DNA from: Solirubrobacterales bacterium
GTDB taxonomy: Bacteria; Actinomycetota; Thermoleophilia; Solirubrobacterales; 70-9
Reading direction: 5' to 3'
Length of the DNA: 64,000 bases
Assembly (NCBI GenBank): GCA_023958085.1
Contig: JAMLGI010000001.1
Location: 372,001-436,000 of the forward strand
In this document: piece after piece, positions 51,007 to 59,858 of the stretch
Layout of the letters: each line of letters opens with the position of its first letter
Numbering within the stretch: position 1 is the first letter of the stretch
Program-made: the position numbers and the translations under genes
The notes under the pieces: model-generated
Told to the model about the DNA's origin: nothing
The model's input: only the letters and a program-made list of their open reading frames with translations
Database searches by the model: none

Positions 51007-51606
51007 ATGAGTGACGGACCTGCCCCGCTGGCCCGCCTGACGGCGGAGCTCTCCCGGCTTCCCGGGATCGGTCGGCGAACCGCACAACGGCTCGCATTCC
51101 ACCTGCTCCGCACCGATGAATCCGAGGCCCGGGAGCTGGCCCGGGCGATCGTCGAGGTGCGCGAGAAGGTGGGCCTCTGCGAGGTCTGTTTCAACCTGGC
51201 GGAGGGCCCCCGGTGCCGGATCTGCGAAGACCCGAACCGGGATCCCGGTCTGATCTGCGTGGTCGAGGAGCCGGCCGATGTGATTCCGCTCGAACGCACC
51301 CACGAGTTCCGGGGGCTCTACCACGTCCTGGGCGGGGCACTGTCACCGCTCGACGGGGTAGACCCGGAGGACCTGAAGATCGCCGAACTGGTCGATCGGG
51401 TTGACCGGGGTGAGGTCAGTGAAGTGATTCTCGCGACCAACCCGACCACCACCGGGGAGGCGACCGCCTCCCACATCGCCGGTCTGCTCGGGGACCGGAC
51501 CCGGGTCACCCGGCTGGCAGCCGGTCTCCCGGTCGGCGCCGATCTCGAGCACACCGACGAGGTCACCCTGGGGCGGGCGATGAAGGGACGTCAGGAACTC
51601 CAGTAG
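51007..51606 (+). CDS. recR: recombination mediator protein RecR
   Basis: A 199-residue protein. Helix-hairpin-helix region RLPGIGRRTAQRLAFHLL, zinc finger CEVCFNLAEGPRCRIC, Toprim VVEEPADVIPLERTHEFRGLYHVLGG, and Walker-B-like VILATNPTTTGEATASHI. With RecF/RecO it loads RecA at gaps. Last gene of the dnaX operon, with a hairpin 17 nt later. Confidence 0.97.
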   Translation: MSDGPAPLARLTAELSRLPGIGRRTAQRLAFHLLRTDESEARELARAIVEVREKVGLCEVCFNLAEGPRCRICEDPNRDPGLICVVEEPADVIPLERTHEFRGLYHVLGGALSPLDGVDPEDLKIAELVDRVDRGEVSEVILATNPTTTGEATASHIAGLLGDRTRVTRLAAGLPVGADLEHTDEVTLGRAMKGRQELQ

Positions 51607-51622
51607 CAGGCCCCGCCCCGGG

Positions 51623-51645
51623 GCCGCCAGCCGTCTGCTGGCGGC
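51623..51645 (+). terminator. hairpin after recR
   Basis: GCCGCCAGC and GCTGGCGGC around a CGTCT loop; preceded by a second GC-rich stem (GGCCCC/GGGGCC). No T-run. Confidence 0.6.
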
Positions 51646-51771
51646 GTCATCAACCTCACGCGGGACGCTCACGGACCGAGATGTCCTGTCGCGCCCCACG
51701 TTCGGCGGAAAGGGACCAATCGGGGCCCGGATCGACAGTGCCGGCGGTCCGGGTCTTCCTTGGCGGGTCGA

Positions 51772-52614
51772 TCACATCCGGCCGGAGTCGCCCCGGTTCT
51801 CCTCGTCCTTGCGGGGCTCGCGCAGCAGCGCAATCTGGCGGGAGCGGGCCAGCAGGCGGCCGTCCCGGCTCCAGAGCTCCCCGTCTTCGCTGAAGTGTCC
51901 CTCCCGGGCCTGATCGGCGGTCAGCCGGACCAGACTCCAGTCCGGCTCGCCGCGACCCGTGGCAGGCAGCGCCGTGTTGAAGTGGACCGTGTACTCAAGC
52001 GTGGGGGCGAGGGCGGTCTCGTGGAGTACCACGAACGGTGCCGGGAACCAGACGTCCAGCATCGCTGCGGCCAACACCGCAGTCATCGGCTGATCGTCCT
52101 TGAGGCGCACCCAACCCGATGTCTCGGCCCGTGGCCCGTGGCTGTACGGGACCCCGTCGAGGAAGATCGCCCGGTACTGGTTGAAGACCGCAACCGGAGC
52201 CTTCTGGGTGTCCAGTTCGACCCCCTCCTCGGGCGGGATCGCCTCCGGCATCCGGGAGTTGTCGAACGACGGCCCCTCCCGGTCGGCCGAGAACACCGCC
52301 ATCGCCTGGGCCTGGATCCGACCCTCCTGCAGCATCCGTGAGGAGATGAAGGTGGTCGAGTGACCGGCCCGCTCCACAGTCACGTGAACCTCGGCCTCAC
52401 CGATCACCGGCCGACGCAGGAAGTGGACGGTAAGGGACCGGGCCGGCTGGCCGGGAGCGGAAGCCTGGGTCATCGCTTCCAGCATCAGGGCGGCGACGTA
52501 GCCGCCGTTCGGTCCGGGCCCGATCCACCAGCGATCGTTGAGACTGACGAGGAAACGGCCCTCGCCGAGCGGTGCGGCGGCGGTGTCGCGTTGAAAATCG
52601 GTCAGTTCATTCAT
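51772..52614 (-). CDS. thioesterase-family protein (TesB-like double hotdog)
   Basis: A 280-residue protein. DRWWIGPGPNGGYVAALMLEAM, ARSLTVHFLRRPVIGEAEVHVTVERAG and HSTTFISSRMLQEGRIQAQAMAVFS form the first hotdog domain; the second holds FNQYRAIFLDGVPYSHG, LAAAMLDVWFPAPF and TLEYTVHFNTALP. Matches the acyl-CoA thioesterase superfamily (4HBT_3). Likely hydrolyses acyl-CoA; chain length unknown. Convergent with recR. Confidence 0.9.
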   Translation of the reverse strand: MNELTDFQRDTAAAPLGEGRFLVSLNDRWWIGPGPNGGYVAALMLEAMTQASAPGQPARSLTVHFLRRPVIGEAEVHVTVERAGHSTTFISSRMLQEGRIQAQAMAVFSADREGPSFDNSRMPEAIPPEEGVELDTQKAPVAVFNQYRAIFLDGVPYSHGPRAETSGWVRLKDDQPMTAVLAAAMLDVWFPAPFVVLHETALAPTLEYTVHFNTALPATGRGEPDWSLVRLTADQAREGHFSEDGELWSRDGRLLARSRQIALLREPRKDEENRGDSGRM

Positions 52615-52703
52615 CCCGCACCTTTATACGCCTTGCCCAACCCGAATGACCGCCGAGGTGAAGGAAGTTCGCAACTATCGCGGAAAAGTCTCATCCCGGT
52701 GGG

Positions 52704-54842
52704 TCAGGTTGATGATTCGGGAGCCGGTTCGGACTCGCTCATCCCGAAACGGTCATGCAGCCGGCGGAGCGGCCCGGGAGCCCACCAGTTCCAGCGGCCA
52801 AGCATCTCCATCAGGGACGGAACCAGCAGGGCCCGGATTATGGTGGCATCGATCAGCACTGCCAGGGCCGTACCGACCCCCATCACCTTGATGAAGACGA
52901 TCTGGGAGATCGCGAATGCCCCGACCGCCAGAGCGAAAAGCAGGGCGGCAGCGGTGACGATTCTCCCGGTACGTTCGAGACCGGCCGCGATTGCCTCGTT
53001 GTTCGGCAGGCCGGAGTCCCAGGCCTCCTTGATCCTCGAGAGCAGGAACACCGCATAGTCGGTGGACAGACCGAAAGTGATCGCCAGAATCAGGATCGGG
53101 GTGGACTGATCGAGGCCACCCGGTGACTCGAAGGCAAGCAGGCCGCTCAGGTTCCCGTCCTCGAAGATGAGGACCAGAAGTCCGAACACCGCCCCCAGGG
53201 TGAGCACGTTCATCAACAGCGACTTGATCGGGAGCACCACCGATCCGGTCATCAGAAACAGGATCACCAGAGTCGCCAGCACGATGATCGCCAGGGCGAG
53301 CGGCAGATGATCCGAGAGGCTCTGCTGGAAGTCGGTGAAGCGGGCAGTGCCACCGGTGACGAGTACCTCGGTACCCGGCGGCCCGGTCAGTTCCCGCAGG
53401 TGATCGACCGTCTTCCTGGTCGGATCTTCCATGTAGCCGGTCCCGGCCGGAGCTTCGATCAACTGGAGACCCGGCCCGACCTGCCGGGGTGGAGCGACCC
53501 GGGCTATCCCCGGCGTGGCCGCCACCTTGGCCGCGATCTTGCCGGCGGCCTTCCGATCTCCCCGCACAACCACCCGGACGGTTTCGTTGGCCGCCGCCGG
53601 GAAGTCCCGGTCGAGGGTTTCCTGAACCACCCTTGCGCTGTCGCCGGGCGGGAGGGTGGTCGCGTCCACCGAAACGAAATGGGTCCTGAGGGCGGGCAAC
53701 GCGACCACGATCAGAAGCGTGGCGGCGAACGCGGCGATCGGCAGCGGACGGGACATCACGAGTCGGGAAAGCCGGTACCAGAATCCCTCTTCACGGGCGG
53801 CCGCTTCCTGGCTCGCCCGCCGCTCAAGGAAGCGCGGTGCGAGCGCGTTCACCCGCCCACCGAGCAGGGTCAGAACCGCAGGGAGCAGGGTCAGGGCGAC
53901 CACCGCCGCGAGCAGCGAGACCAGCACCCCGCCGAGACCCATCGAGTAGAGGAAACGCTGCGGGAAGGTGAGCAGCGCCGCCATCGAGGCGGCCACGGTG
54001 AGCGCCGAAAAAAGCACCGAACGGCCGGCCGTGGACATGGTCCGGCGCATGGCCTTCACGCCCGGCCCGATCCGGGCGATCTCCTCCCGGTAGCGGGAGA
54101 CGATGAACAGGCTGTAGTCGATCGCCAGGCCCAGCCCGAGACCGGTCGTCAGGTTCAGTGCAAAGAAGGAGACGGAGCCGATCTCGGTGGCGATCCGCAG
54201 GCCGAGGAAGGTGCCGACGATCGCAAAAGCCCCGACCAGCAACGGCAGGAGCGCTGCCACCAGGCTGCGGAAGAACAGCAGCGAAAGCAGGAGCAACAGC
54301 GGGAAGACAAGGATCTCGGCCCGTTTCAGGTCCTGCTCGGTGTGATGGTTCATCTGCTCGTTGACCATCGGGATGCCGCCGACACGCACCCCCGGCTCCG
54401 CAGCCAGATCCTCCGACAGGGACAGCGCCTCCTTCTGCTGCGTCTTGTCGCTGGTCGACTTCATCGCCACCGTCAACAGGGTTGCGTCACCCGTCCGGGA
54501 GAGGAAAGCCGCCGATCCGGTCTGGGCGAAACCGTCGACCGACTCGATCCCGGGACGGTCGAGGATCTGCTGCCGGATCCGGCTGACCCGGTCCCGGTCG
54601 CGGGCCGACTCGCGGACGTTGACCCCGCGAATCAGCACCGTGGTGTCGGCGGGGCGGAAGCCGGCCTCGCGGAGTGCGTGATCGGCCCGGATGCTCTCGC
54701 TGCTTGCGTCCTCGGCCCCGTACGGACCCATCCGCTGGGCCACCGAGCTGCCCATGATCCCGGCGATCACGAAGAAGAGAATCGCGACGACGACGATCCG
54801 CCATGGCCGACGGTCCGCCATCCGGGCGAGACGGTCAAGCAC
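52704..54842 (-). CDS. MMPL family RND transporter
   Basis: A 712-residue protein with 12 helices in two halves. TM1 (PWRIVVVAILFFVIAGIMGSS) is followed by a porter domain (NVRESARDRDRVSRIRQQIL); GLGLAIDYSLFIVSRYREEI (TM4-5) and FGLSTDYAVFLLSRIKEAWD (TM10-11) carry the D-Y pairs that relay protons in MMPL proteins. Exports lipids or other hydrophobic substrates using the proton gradient. Start GTG at 54842. No partner gene adjoins it. Confidence 0.93.
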   Translation of the reverse strand: MLDRLARMADRRPWRIVVVAILFFVIAGIMGSSVAQRMGPYGAEDASSESIRADHALREAGFRPADTTVLIRGVNVRESARDRDRVSRIRQQILDRPGIESVDGFAQTGSAAFLSRTGDATLLTVAMKSTSDKTQQKEALSLSEDLAAEPGVRVGGIPMVNEQMNHHTEQDLKRAEILVFPLLLLLSLLFFRSLVAALLPLLVGAFAIVGTFLGLRIATEIGSVSFFALNLTTGLGLGLAIDYSLFIVSRYREEIARIGPGVKAMRRTMSTAGRSVLFSALTVAASMAALLTFPQRFLYSMGLGGVLVSLLAAVVALTLLPAVLTLLGGRVNALAPRFLERRASQEAAAREEGFWYRLSRLVMSRPLPIAAFAATLLIVVALPALRTHFVSVDATTLPPGDSARVVQETLDRDFPAAANETVRVVVRGDRKAAGKIAAKVAATPGIARVAPPRQVGPGLQLIEAPAGTGYMEDPTRKTVDHLRELTGPPGTEVLVTGGTARFTDFQQSLSDHLPLALAIIVLATLVILFLMTGSVVLPIKSLLMNVLTLGAVFGLLVLIFEDGNLSGLLAFESPGGLDQSTPILILAITFGLSTDYAVFLLSRIKEAWDSGLPNNEAIAAGLERTGRIVTAAALLFALAVGAFAISQIVFIKVMGVGTALAVLIDATIIRALLVPSLMEMLGRWNWWAPGPLRRLHDRFGMSESEPAPESST

Positions 54843-55005
54843 GGCCCGTCACTCCGCTCACCGTGCCGGGAGTCTGGTTCCCCGCCACGGACGAGAAAGA
54901 CGGACGCATGCGCGCACGATATCCCCGCTCCCCGGATTCATCGTGTGACGTCCGTCACGCAGTTTCGAGGACGTGTAGGCCCTTGTATCCGTATGCTCAG
55001 AAACG

Positions 55006-56298
55006 ATGCCTGAGCGCGAAGACATCGTGGTGATGAAGTTCGGCGGCACCTCGGTAGCCGGTCCGGAGGAGATCAAACGGGCCGCCCGCCGGATCGTCGC
55101 CGCCCGGGAAGCCGGAAACCGGGTGGTGGCCGTGCTCTCCGCCCGGGGCAAGACCACGGATGAACTGGTCGAGTCCGCCTACGAGATCTCCGATCGTCCC
55201 GATCCGCGCGAGATGGACATGCTGCTCTCGACCGGGGAGCGGATCTCCTGCGCCCTGGCGGCGATGGCGATCCGCGACATGGGTCATGAAGCGCTCTCCC
55301 TGACCGGCTCCCAGGCCGGGATCGTCACCGACAACTCACACACCAAGGCGAAGATCATCGACGTCCGGGCCGACCGGATCCGGGAGTCGCTGGAAGCCGA
55401 ACGGATCGTTCTGGTGGCCGGTTTCCAGGGGGTCTCGACCGACTCCCGGGATGTGACCACCCTTGGCCGTGGTGGTTCCGACACCACCGCGGTCGCGATC
55501 GCCGCCGCGCTCGGTGCCTCGGTCTGCGAGATCTACACCGATGTGACCGGGGTGTTCACCTCCGATCCCCGGATCGTCCCCGATGCCCGCAAGCTCTCGG
55601 TCGTTTCCTACGAGGAGATGCTCGAGATGGCCGCCTCCGGTGCCGGTGTGCTCCAGCTTCGTTCGGTCGAGTACGCCCGGAACAACGGTGTGCCGATCCA
55701 CTGCCGCAGTTCATTTGAAGACCTCCCGGGAACCCTCGTACTCCCCGAAAGCGAGACCATGGAACGACCGATCGTAACCGCCGTAACCCACTCCACCAGC
55801 GAGTCCCGTGTGGCCGTGATCGGGGTGAAGGACGAACCCGGGATCGCCGGCCGGATCTTCACCGCACTGGCCGAGGCGAACGTGAACGTGGATGTGATCA
55901 TCCAGAACGAGCCGGTCAGCGCCGACGCCCTGGCCGATCTCTCCTTCACGGTCGACCGGGACGACCTGCGGACCGCGACCGATGTGATCGCCGGGCTCGG
56001 TGACATCAGCAACACGGTCAGAACCGACGAACAGATCGGCAAGGTCTCGATCGTCGGGGCCGGAATGCGCAGCCATCCCGGGGTCGCGGCCAAGGTGTTT
56101 CAGGTGCTGGGTGAGCAGGGGATCAACATCGAGATGATCTCCACCTCGCCGATCAAGATCTCCTGCGTGATCGCCGCCGATCAGGTTCCGGCGGCGGTGC
56201 GCTCGCTTCACCAGGCGTTCGATCTCGGCGCCAACGCGGTGCTGCCCGAGGATCCGACCGGGGATCAGCATCGTCCGGTTGTTTCCCCGGAACCGTAA
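55006..56298 (+). CDS. lysC: aspartate kinase
   Basis: A 430-residue aspartokinase. [49 protein letters not shown] and [17 protein letters not shown] are catalytic-domain blocks. Two ACT domains follow ([19 protein letters not shown] and [21 protein letters not shown]). It phosphorylates aspartate; ACT domains usually give feedback control by lysine/threonine. An internal ATG near codon 250 sits where actinobacterial LysC makes a separate beta subunit. A GTGACG/CGTCAC palindrome and TATGCT lie upstream. Confidence 0.96.
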   Translation: MPEREDIVVMKFGGTSVAGPEEIKRAARRIVAAREAGNRVVAVLSARGKTTDELVESAYEISDRPDPREMDMLLSTGERISCALAAMAIRDMGHEALSLTGSQAGIVTDNSHTKAKIIDVRADRIRESLEAERIVLVAGFQGVSTDSRDVTTLGRGGSDTTAVAIAAALGASVCEIYTDVTGVFTSDPRIVPDARKLSVVSYEEMLEMAASGAGVLQLRSVEYARNNGVPIHCRSSFEDLPGTLVLPESETMERPIVTAVTHSTSESRVAVIGVKDEPGIAGRIFTALAEANVNVDVIIQNEPVSADALADLSFTVDRDDLRTATDVIAGLGDISNTVRTDEQIGKVSIVGAGMRSHPGVAAKVFQVLGEQGINIEMISTSPIKISCVIAADQVPAAVRSLHQAFDLGANAVLPEDPTGDQHRPVVSPEP

Positions 56299-56311
56299 AC
56301 TTGGGGCAGTC

Positions 56312-57367
56312 ATGAGCGCGGGTAAGTACAGAGTCGGCGTCCTCGGCGCCACCGGTGCGGTCGGCAGCACCATCCTCGGCGTGCTCGCGGAGCGGGGCTT
56401 TCCGGCGAGCGAGGTGGTTCCGTTCGCCTCGGAGCGTTCCGCCGGGAAGACGATCGAGTTTGGCGACTCGGTGGTCGAGTGTGTCGTGCCCGGGCCGGAG
56501 ACGATTCAGGGAATCGAGATTTTGATCTCTTCCGCCGGAGGATCGGTCAGCTCCGAATGGGCGCCGAAGTTCGTCGAAGCAGGTGCCGTGGTGATCGACA
56601 ACACCAGCCACTGGCGTATGCATGAGCAGATCCCGCTGGTTGTGGCGGGCGTGAATGATGCCGCCGCCGAAAGCCACCGCGGCATCGTCGCCAATCCGAA
56701 CTGCACCACCATGGTGATGATGATGGCCCTCGCCCCGATCTACCGGGAGGCGGGCCTGGAGCGGCTGATCGTTTCCAGCTACCAGGCCGTTTCCGGCACC
56801 GGCCAGAAAGCGATCGAGGAGCTGCGGGAGCAGTCGAAGCAGGCCCTCGCCGGCGAGGCGATCGATCCGCCGCAGGTCTACCCGCACCAGATCGCCTTCA
56901 ACGTGCTGCCCCAGGTGGAGAGCTTCAAGGACGGTGACGACTACACCACCGAGGAACGCAAGCTGATGGCCGAGACCCGCAAGATTCTCGGTTTCGGTGA
57001 AGAGATCGGGATCTCCGCCACCTGCGCCCGGGTGCCGGTGATCGCCGGCCATTCCGAGTCGATCAATCTGCAGACCCGGGACGACCTGAGCCCTGAACGC
57101 TGCCGCGAGATTCTCGCTGCCGCCGAGGGTGTGGTGGTGGTGGACGATCCGGCCAGCGGCCGGTATCCGCTGGCAATCGACGGCGCCGGCCGGGACGAGG
57201 TTCTGGTCGGAAGGATCCGTCGGGATCCCTCCCACGAACGCTGTCTCAACCTGTGGCTGGTCGGCGACAACCTGCGCAAGGGTGCCGCCCTCAACGCGGT
57301 TCAGGTGGCCGAGCTGCTGGTCGAGAACGACTGGGTCGAACCCCCACGGGGCCGCATCGCCTTCTGA
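56312..57367 (+). CDS. asd: aspartate-semialdehyde dehydrogenase
   Basis: A 351-residue enzyme. NADP site RVGVLGATGAVGSTIL, VIDNTSHWRM, active-site Cys in VANPNCTTMVMMMAL, SSYQAVSGTGQKAIEEL, and substrate-binding TCARVPVIAGHSESINL. Reduces aspartyl phosphate to the semialdehyde, the branch point for lysine, threonine and methionine. It follows lysC after 13 nt. The earlier frame from 56279 overlaps lysC, so the ATG at 56312 is used. Confidence 0.96.
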   Translation: MSAGKYRVGVLGATGAVGSTILGVLAERGFPASEVVPFASERSAGKTIEFGDSVVECVVPGPETIQGIEILISSAGGSVSSEWAPKFVEAGAVVIDNTSHWRMHEQIPLVVAGVNDAAAESHRGIVANPNCTTMVMMMALAPIYREAGLERLIVSSYQAVSGTGQKAIEELREQSKQALAGEAIDPPQVYPHQIAFNVLPQVESFKDGDDYTTEERKLMAETRKILGFGEEIGISATCARVPVIAGHSESINLQTRDDLSPERCREILAAAEGVVVVDDPASGRYPLAIDGAGRDEVLVGRIRRDPSHERCLNLWLVGDNLRKGAALNAVQVAELLVENDWVEPPRGRIAF

Positions 57368-57380
57368 GTTATCCCTCGGG

Positions 57381-57761
57381 CTACCAGACGATTTCGACGC
57401 CGTAGGGGATGAGTCCTCGGTCGGCAGTCACGAGGCCGCATCGTTCGGCCATCGCCTGGGCGACAAGCAGGCGGTCGAAGGGATCACGGTGGTGCCACGG
57501 CAGGTCCTCGACGGTCTGGGCGTGTTCGGACGTGATCGGCATCGGATCGAAGTCCATTGCCACCAGTTTCCGGTGCCAGCCCGACTCGATTTCAAGCTTG
57601 CCGAGGGATCGTTTGATCGCTATCTCCCAGACGGTCACCGCACTCAGGAAGACGCGGTTCGTCTCGTCGGAAAGAGCGTCGATCGCCTTCCCGGTGAGCG
57701 CGTCACGGTCCCCGAACAGGAGCCAGAGCGCAACATTGGTGTCGAGCAGGAGCTGCTTCAG
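57381..57761 (-). CDS. vapC: type II toxin VapC (PIN-domain RNase), probable CTG start
   Basis: A 126-residue PIN protein: LLLDTNVALWLL (first Asp), TVWEIAIKRSLGKLEI (Glu), HRDPFDRLLVAQA (Asp) and LVTADRGLIPY (Asp). All four acidic positions are present, so a magnesium RNase is likely. The frame up to the LDTN motif has no ATG, GTG or TTG; the only sensible start is CTG at 57761, which overlaps the antitoxin stop as CTGA. A start at the GTG 57638 would lose the first Asp and the domain core. Convergent with asd. Confidence 0.85.
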   Translation of the reverse strand: MKQLLLDTNVALWLLFGDRDALTGKAIDALSDETNRVFLSAVTVWEIAIKRSLGKLEIESGWHRKLVAMDFDPMPITSEHAQTVEDLPWHHRDPFDRLLVAQAMAERCGLVTADRGLIPYGVEIVW

Positions 57762-57976
57762 GAGTAGCCCTCAAGATCATCCGGAATCTCGTCAAACTCC
57801 GGGCCGATCGAGCCCTTGACGTCGCCCCAGATTTGCCGTTGACCAGACTCGGCCGGGAGGCGCGTCAGTCTTGCCACCGGATGCCGTCCCCGCCGGATTG
57901 TCACTTCCTCTCCGGCCTCGACCTTTCGCAGCAGACGGGAAAGCTGAGTCTTCGCTTCCTGAACGGTGACCTCCAT
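57758..57976 (-). CDS. vapB: type II antitoxin (Phd/YefM-like VapB)
   Basis: A 72-residue protein: MEVTVQEAKTQLSRLLRKVE, GEEVTIRRGRHPVARL, then an acidic tail (FDEIPDDLEGYS) that should wrap the toxin. The Phd/YefM N-terminal DNA-binding fold is recognisable. The ATG is 6 nt after TAGAAT, so the message is probably leaderless, and a perfect palindrome overlaps the promoter. The stop overlaps the toxin start by 4 nt. Confidence 0.9.
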   Translation of the reverse strand: MEVTVQEAKTQLSRLLRKVEAGEEVTIRRGRHPVARLTRLPAESGQRQIWGDVKGSIGPEFDEIPDDLEGYS

Positions 57977-57982
57977 GTACCG

Positions 57983-57988
57983 ATTCTA
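57983..57988 (-). promoter_or_regulatory. -10 element of vapB
   Basis: TAGAAT on the minus strand, exactly 6 nt before the ATG at 57976. Confidence 0.6.
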
Positions 57989-58019
57989 CCAACTTGGTCA
58001 AGTCAGTTGACCAAGTTGG
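57989..58019. promoter_or_regulatory. VapBC operator palindrome
   Basis: Perfect 13-bp arms CCAACTTGGTCAA and TTGACCAAGTTGG with a 5-bp centre, touching the vapB -10 element; the expected autoregulatory site. Confidence 0.85.
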
Positions 58020-58026
58020 GACGAGG

Positions 58027-58503
58027 TCAGCAGCCGTAGTCTTCGGTGCGATCGTTGATCCGGTTGTAGAGCTCGAGGAAGAACTCGTTGCGGGTGACCA
58101 CCGAGTGGATCTCGCCTTCGGTGGCGACCGGGACCACCACCACCCGGTGGTGAAGGAAGGTCTCGGCCAGCTCGGCATCCGAGTAGTCGTCCTCGAGCAG
58201 CACCGGATCGGTGGTCAGGTAGGTCCGAATCGGATCCTCCTGGGAGCTCATCCGGGGTTCGATCGTGTCGTCGAGGCTGCGGCGGATCATCCGGGCGCTG
58301 GAGAGCGTCCCGACATACGCGGGAAAGACGGCCCGCATGTACTCCCGCTCGCCGAACAGTCCTGCGTATCGCCCCTTGCCGTCAACCACCGGCAGGGCGG
58401 GCAGACCGGACTCGACCACCCGGCGGGCGGCGTAGCCGACCGGATCGCTGTCGTGGAGCGGCTCCACCGGCCGGATGATCGAACTGATTATCTCGTCAGG
58501 CAT
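58027..58503 (-). CDS. CBS-domain protein
   Basis: A 158-residue protein with a CBS pair: IIRPVEPLHDSDPVGYAARRVVESGLPALPVVDGKGRYAGLFGEREYM in blocks, and a second repeat YLTTDPVLLEDDYSDAELAETFLHHRVVVVPVAT. Soluble adenosyl-ligand sensor; partner unknown. It lies 63 nt downstream of the transporter gene on the same strand, and an M50 peptidase with its own CBS pair is two genes upstream. Confidence 0.87.
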   Translation of the reverse strand: MPDEIISSIIRPVEPLHDSDPVGYAARRVVESGLPALPVVDGKGRYAGLFGEREYMRAVFPAYVGTLSSARMIRRSLDDTIEPRMSSQEDPIRTYLTTDPVLLEDDYSDAELAETFLHHRVVVVPVATEGEIHSVVTRNEFFLELYNRINDRTEDYGC

Positions 58504-58566
58504 CTCGCATCCCCGGGGAAGTTAGCCGGTTGTGATCCCCTCCGCCACCTCTCTCGTGCTGCGCGG

Positions 58567-59823
58567 TCATCCATACCGCAACAGGATGTAGCCGGTGGCG
58601 ATCAGGGTGGAGATCAAGGTGACCGGCAGACCGACCTTGAGGAAGGTGAAGAACCCGATCGGGCGGCCCGATTTCTCGGTCAGGCTGGAGGCTGCCACGT
58701 TCGCCGCGGCCGAAACCAGGGTGAGATTCCCCCCGAATCCGGCACCGAATGAGAGCGCCCACCAGTAGGCGTTGTCTTCCGCCTGACCCTTGATCTGCTC
58801 GACCACCGGGATCATGGTCGCGGTCAGCGGCACGTTGTCGACCAGACCACCGACCAGGGAGGCACTCCAGAGAATCCCGACCAGCTCCGCCTGACGGCTG
58901 CCACCGGTCAGGTCCTGCAGCACCCCGGCGATCTCCTCGATCACCCCGGTGGCCTTGAGGGCTCCGACCATCACGAACAGACCCATGAAGAAGAAGATCG
59001 CGGTCCACTCCACCTTGGCGAGGATCTCGTCGACCGGGATCCGGGTCATCAGCAGGGCCACCGCGGCTCCGGTCAGGGCGACGGTCGCCGGTTCGACGTG
59101 GATCAGCTCCTGAAGCAGGAAGGCGAGGATCGTCGCGACCAGAACCGGCATGGTGCGAAGGAGTTCGCCACGGTCGGTGATTGAGGCTGCCGCATCGAGT
59201 TGCATCACGTAGCTCTTGCGGTCATCCGAAATCCGCAGGCGGTGCCGGAACAGCAGATAGAGGCTGGGGACGATCGCAACCAGGATGATCACGATTCCCG
59301 GAAAGGTGTTCAGCAGGAAGTCGTTGAAAGTAAGCCCGGTTGCCGCGCCGATCATCATGTTGGGCGGGTCGCCGATCAGGGTTCCGACGCCGCTGATGTT
59401 GGCGACGAGGATCTCCATCAGGATCAGTGGCAGCGGATCGATGTCCAGCGTGTCGGCCAGCAGGAAGGTGATCGGCACCACCAGAAGGATGGTGCTCATG
59501 TTGTCGAGGAAGCCGGTGAGCACGGCCACCGTTGCGGCCAGCATCACGACCAGGAGGAACGGGCTGCCGCCGGATGCCTGGCCGGCCCGAACCGCGATGT
59601 AGTCGTACACACCGGTCTGCTGGGTGATGAAGACCAGCATCATCATTCCGGCGAGCAGGCCGAGCGTTCCGAACTCGACTGCCTCGATCGCCAGATCCTG
59701 GTTGTACTCCCCGACGAACAGGACCACGACTGCCGCCCCGAGCAGGGCAACCTTGGTCCGGTGAATCCGCTCGCTCGCGATGAATGCGAGGGCGATCAGG
59801 AATGTCGCTATCGCAAGTGCCAG
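58567..59823 (-). CDS. NhaD/ArsB-type (ion transporter superfamily) membrane protein, probable CTG start
   Basis: About 418 residues, 11-12 helices. GFLDNMSTILLVVPITFLLA and ANISGVGTLIGDPPNMMIG are the two hallmark blocks of ArsB/NhaD/SLC13-like transporters, repeated as LVDNVPLTATMIPVV and FGAGFGGNLTLVSAAAN. The first canonical start (GTG 59727) loses TM1. Translating upstream gives MALAIATFLIALAFIASERI and the family-typical ERIHRTKVALLGA, with a CTG at 59823 as the only start before an in-frame stop. Transports sodium, arsenite or a dicarboxylate; which is unknown. Confidence 0.85.
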   Translation of the reverse strand: MALAIATFLIALAFIASERIHRTKVALLGAAVVVLFVGEYNQDLAIEAVEFGTLGLLAGMMMLVFITQQTGVYDYIAVRAGQASGGSPFLLVVMLAATVAVLTGFLDNMSTILLVVPITFLLADTLDIDPLPLILMEILVANISGVGTLIGDPPNMMIGAATGLTFNDFLLNTFPGIVIILVAIVPSLYLLFRHRLRISDDRKSYVMQLDAAASITDRGELLRTMPVLVATILAFLLQELIHVEPATVALTGAAVALLMTRIPVDEILAKVEWTAIFFFMGLFVMVGALKATGVIEEIAGVLQDLTGGSRQAELVGILWSASLVGGLVDNVPLTATMIPVVEQIKGQAEDNAYWWALSFGAGFGGNLTLVSAAANVAASSLTEKSGRPIGFFTFLKVGLPVTLISTLIATGYILLRYG

Positions 59824-59858
59824 AGAACGAGGCTATCGGGCCGCTGCCCGACCGTGCC

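Noticed and set aside
57381-57638. VapC starting at GTG 57638
   Set aside because: This would remove the LLLDTN motif and the first catalytic Asp, leaving half a PIN domain.
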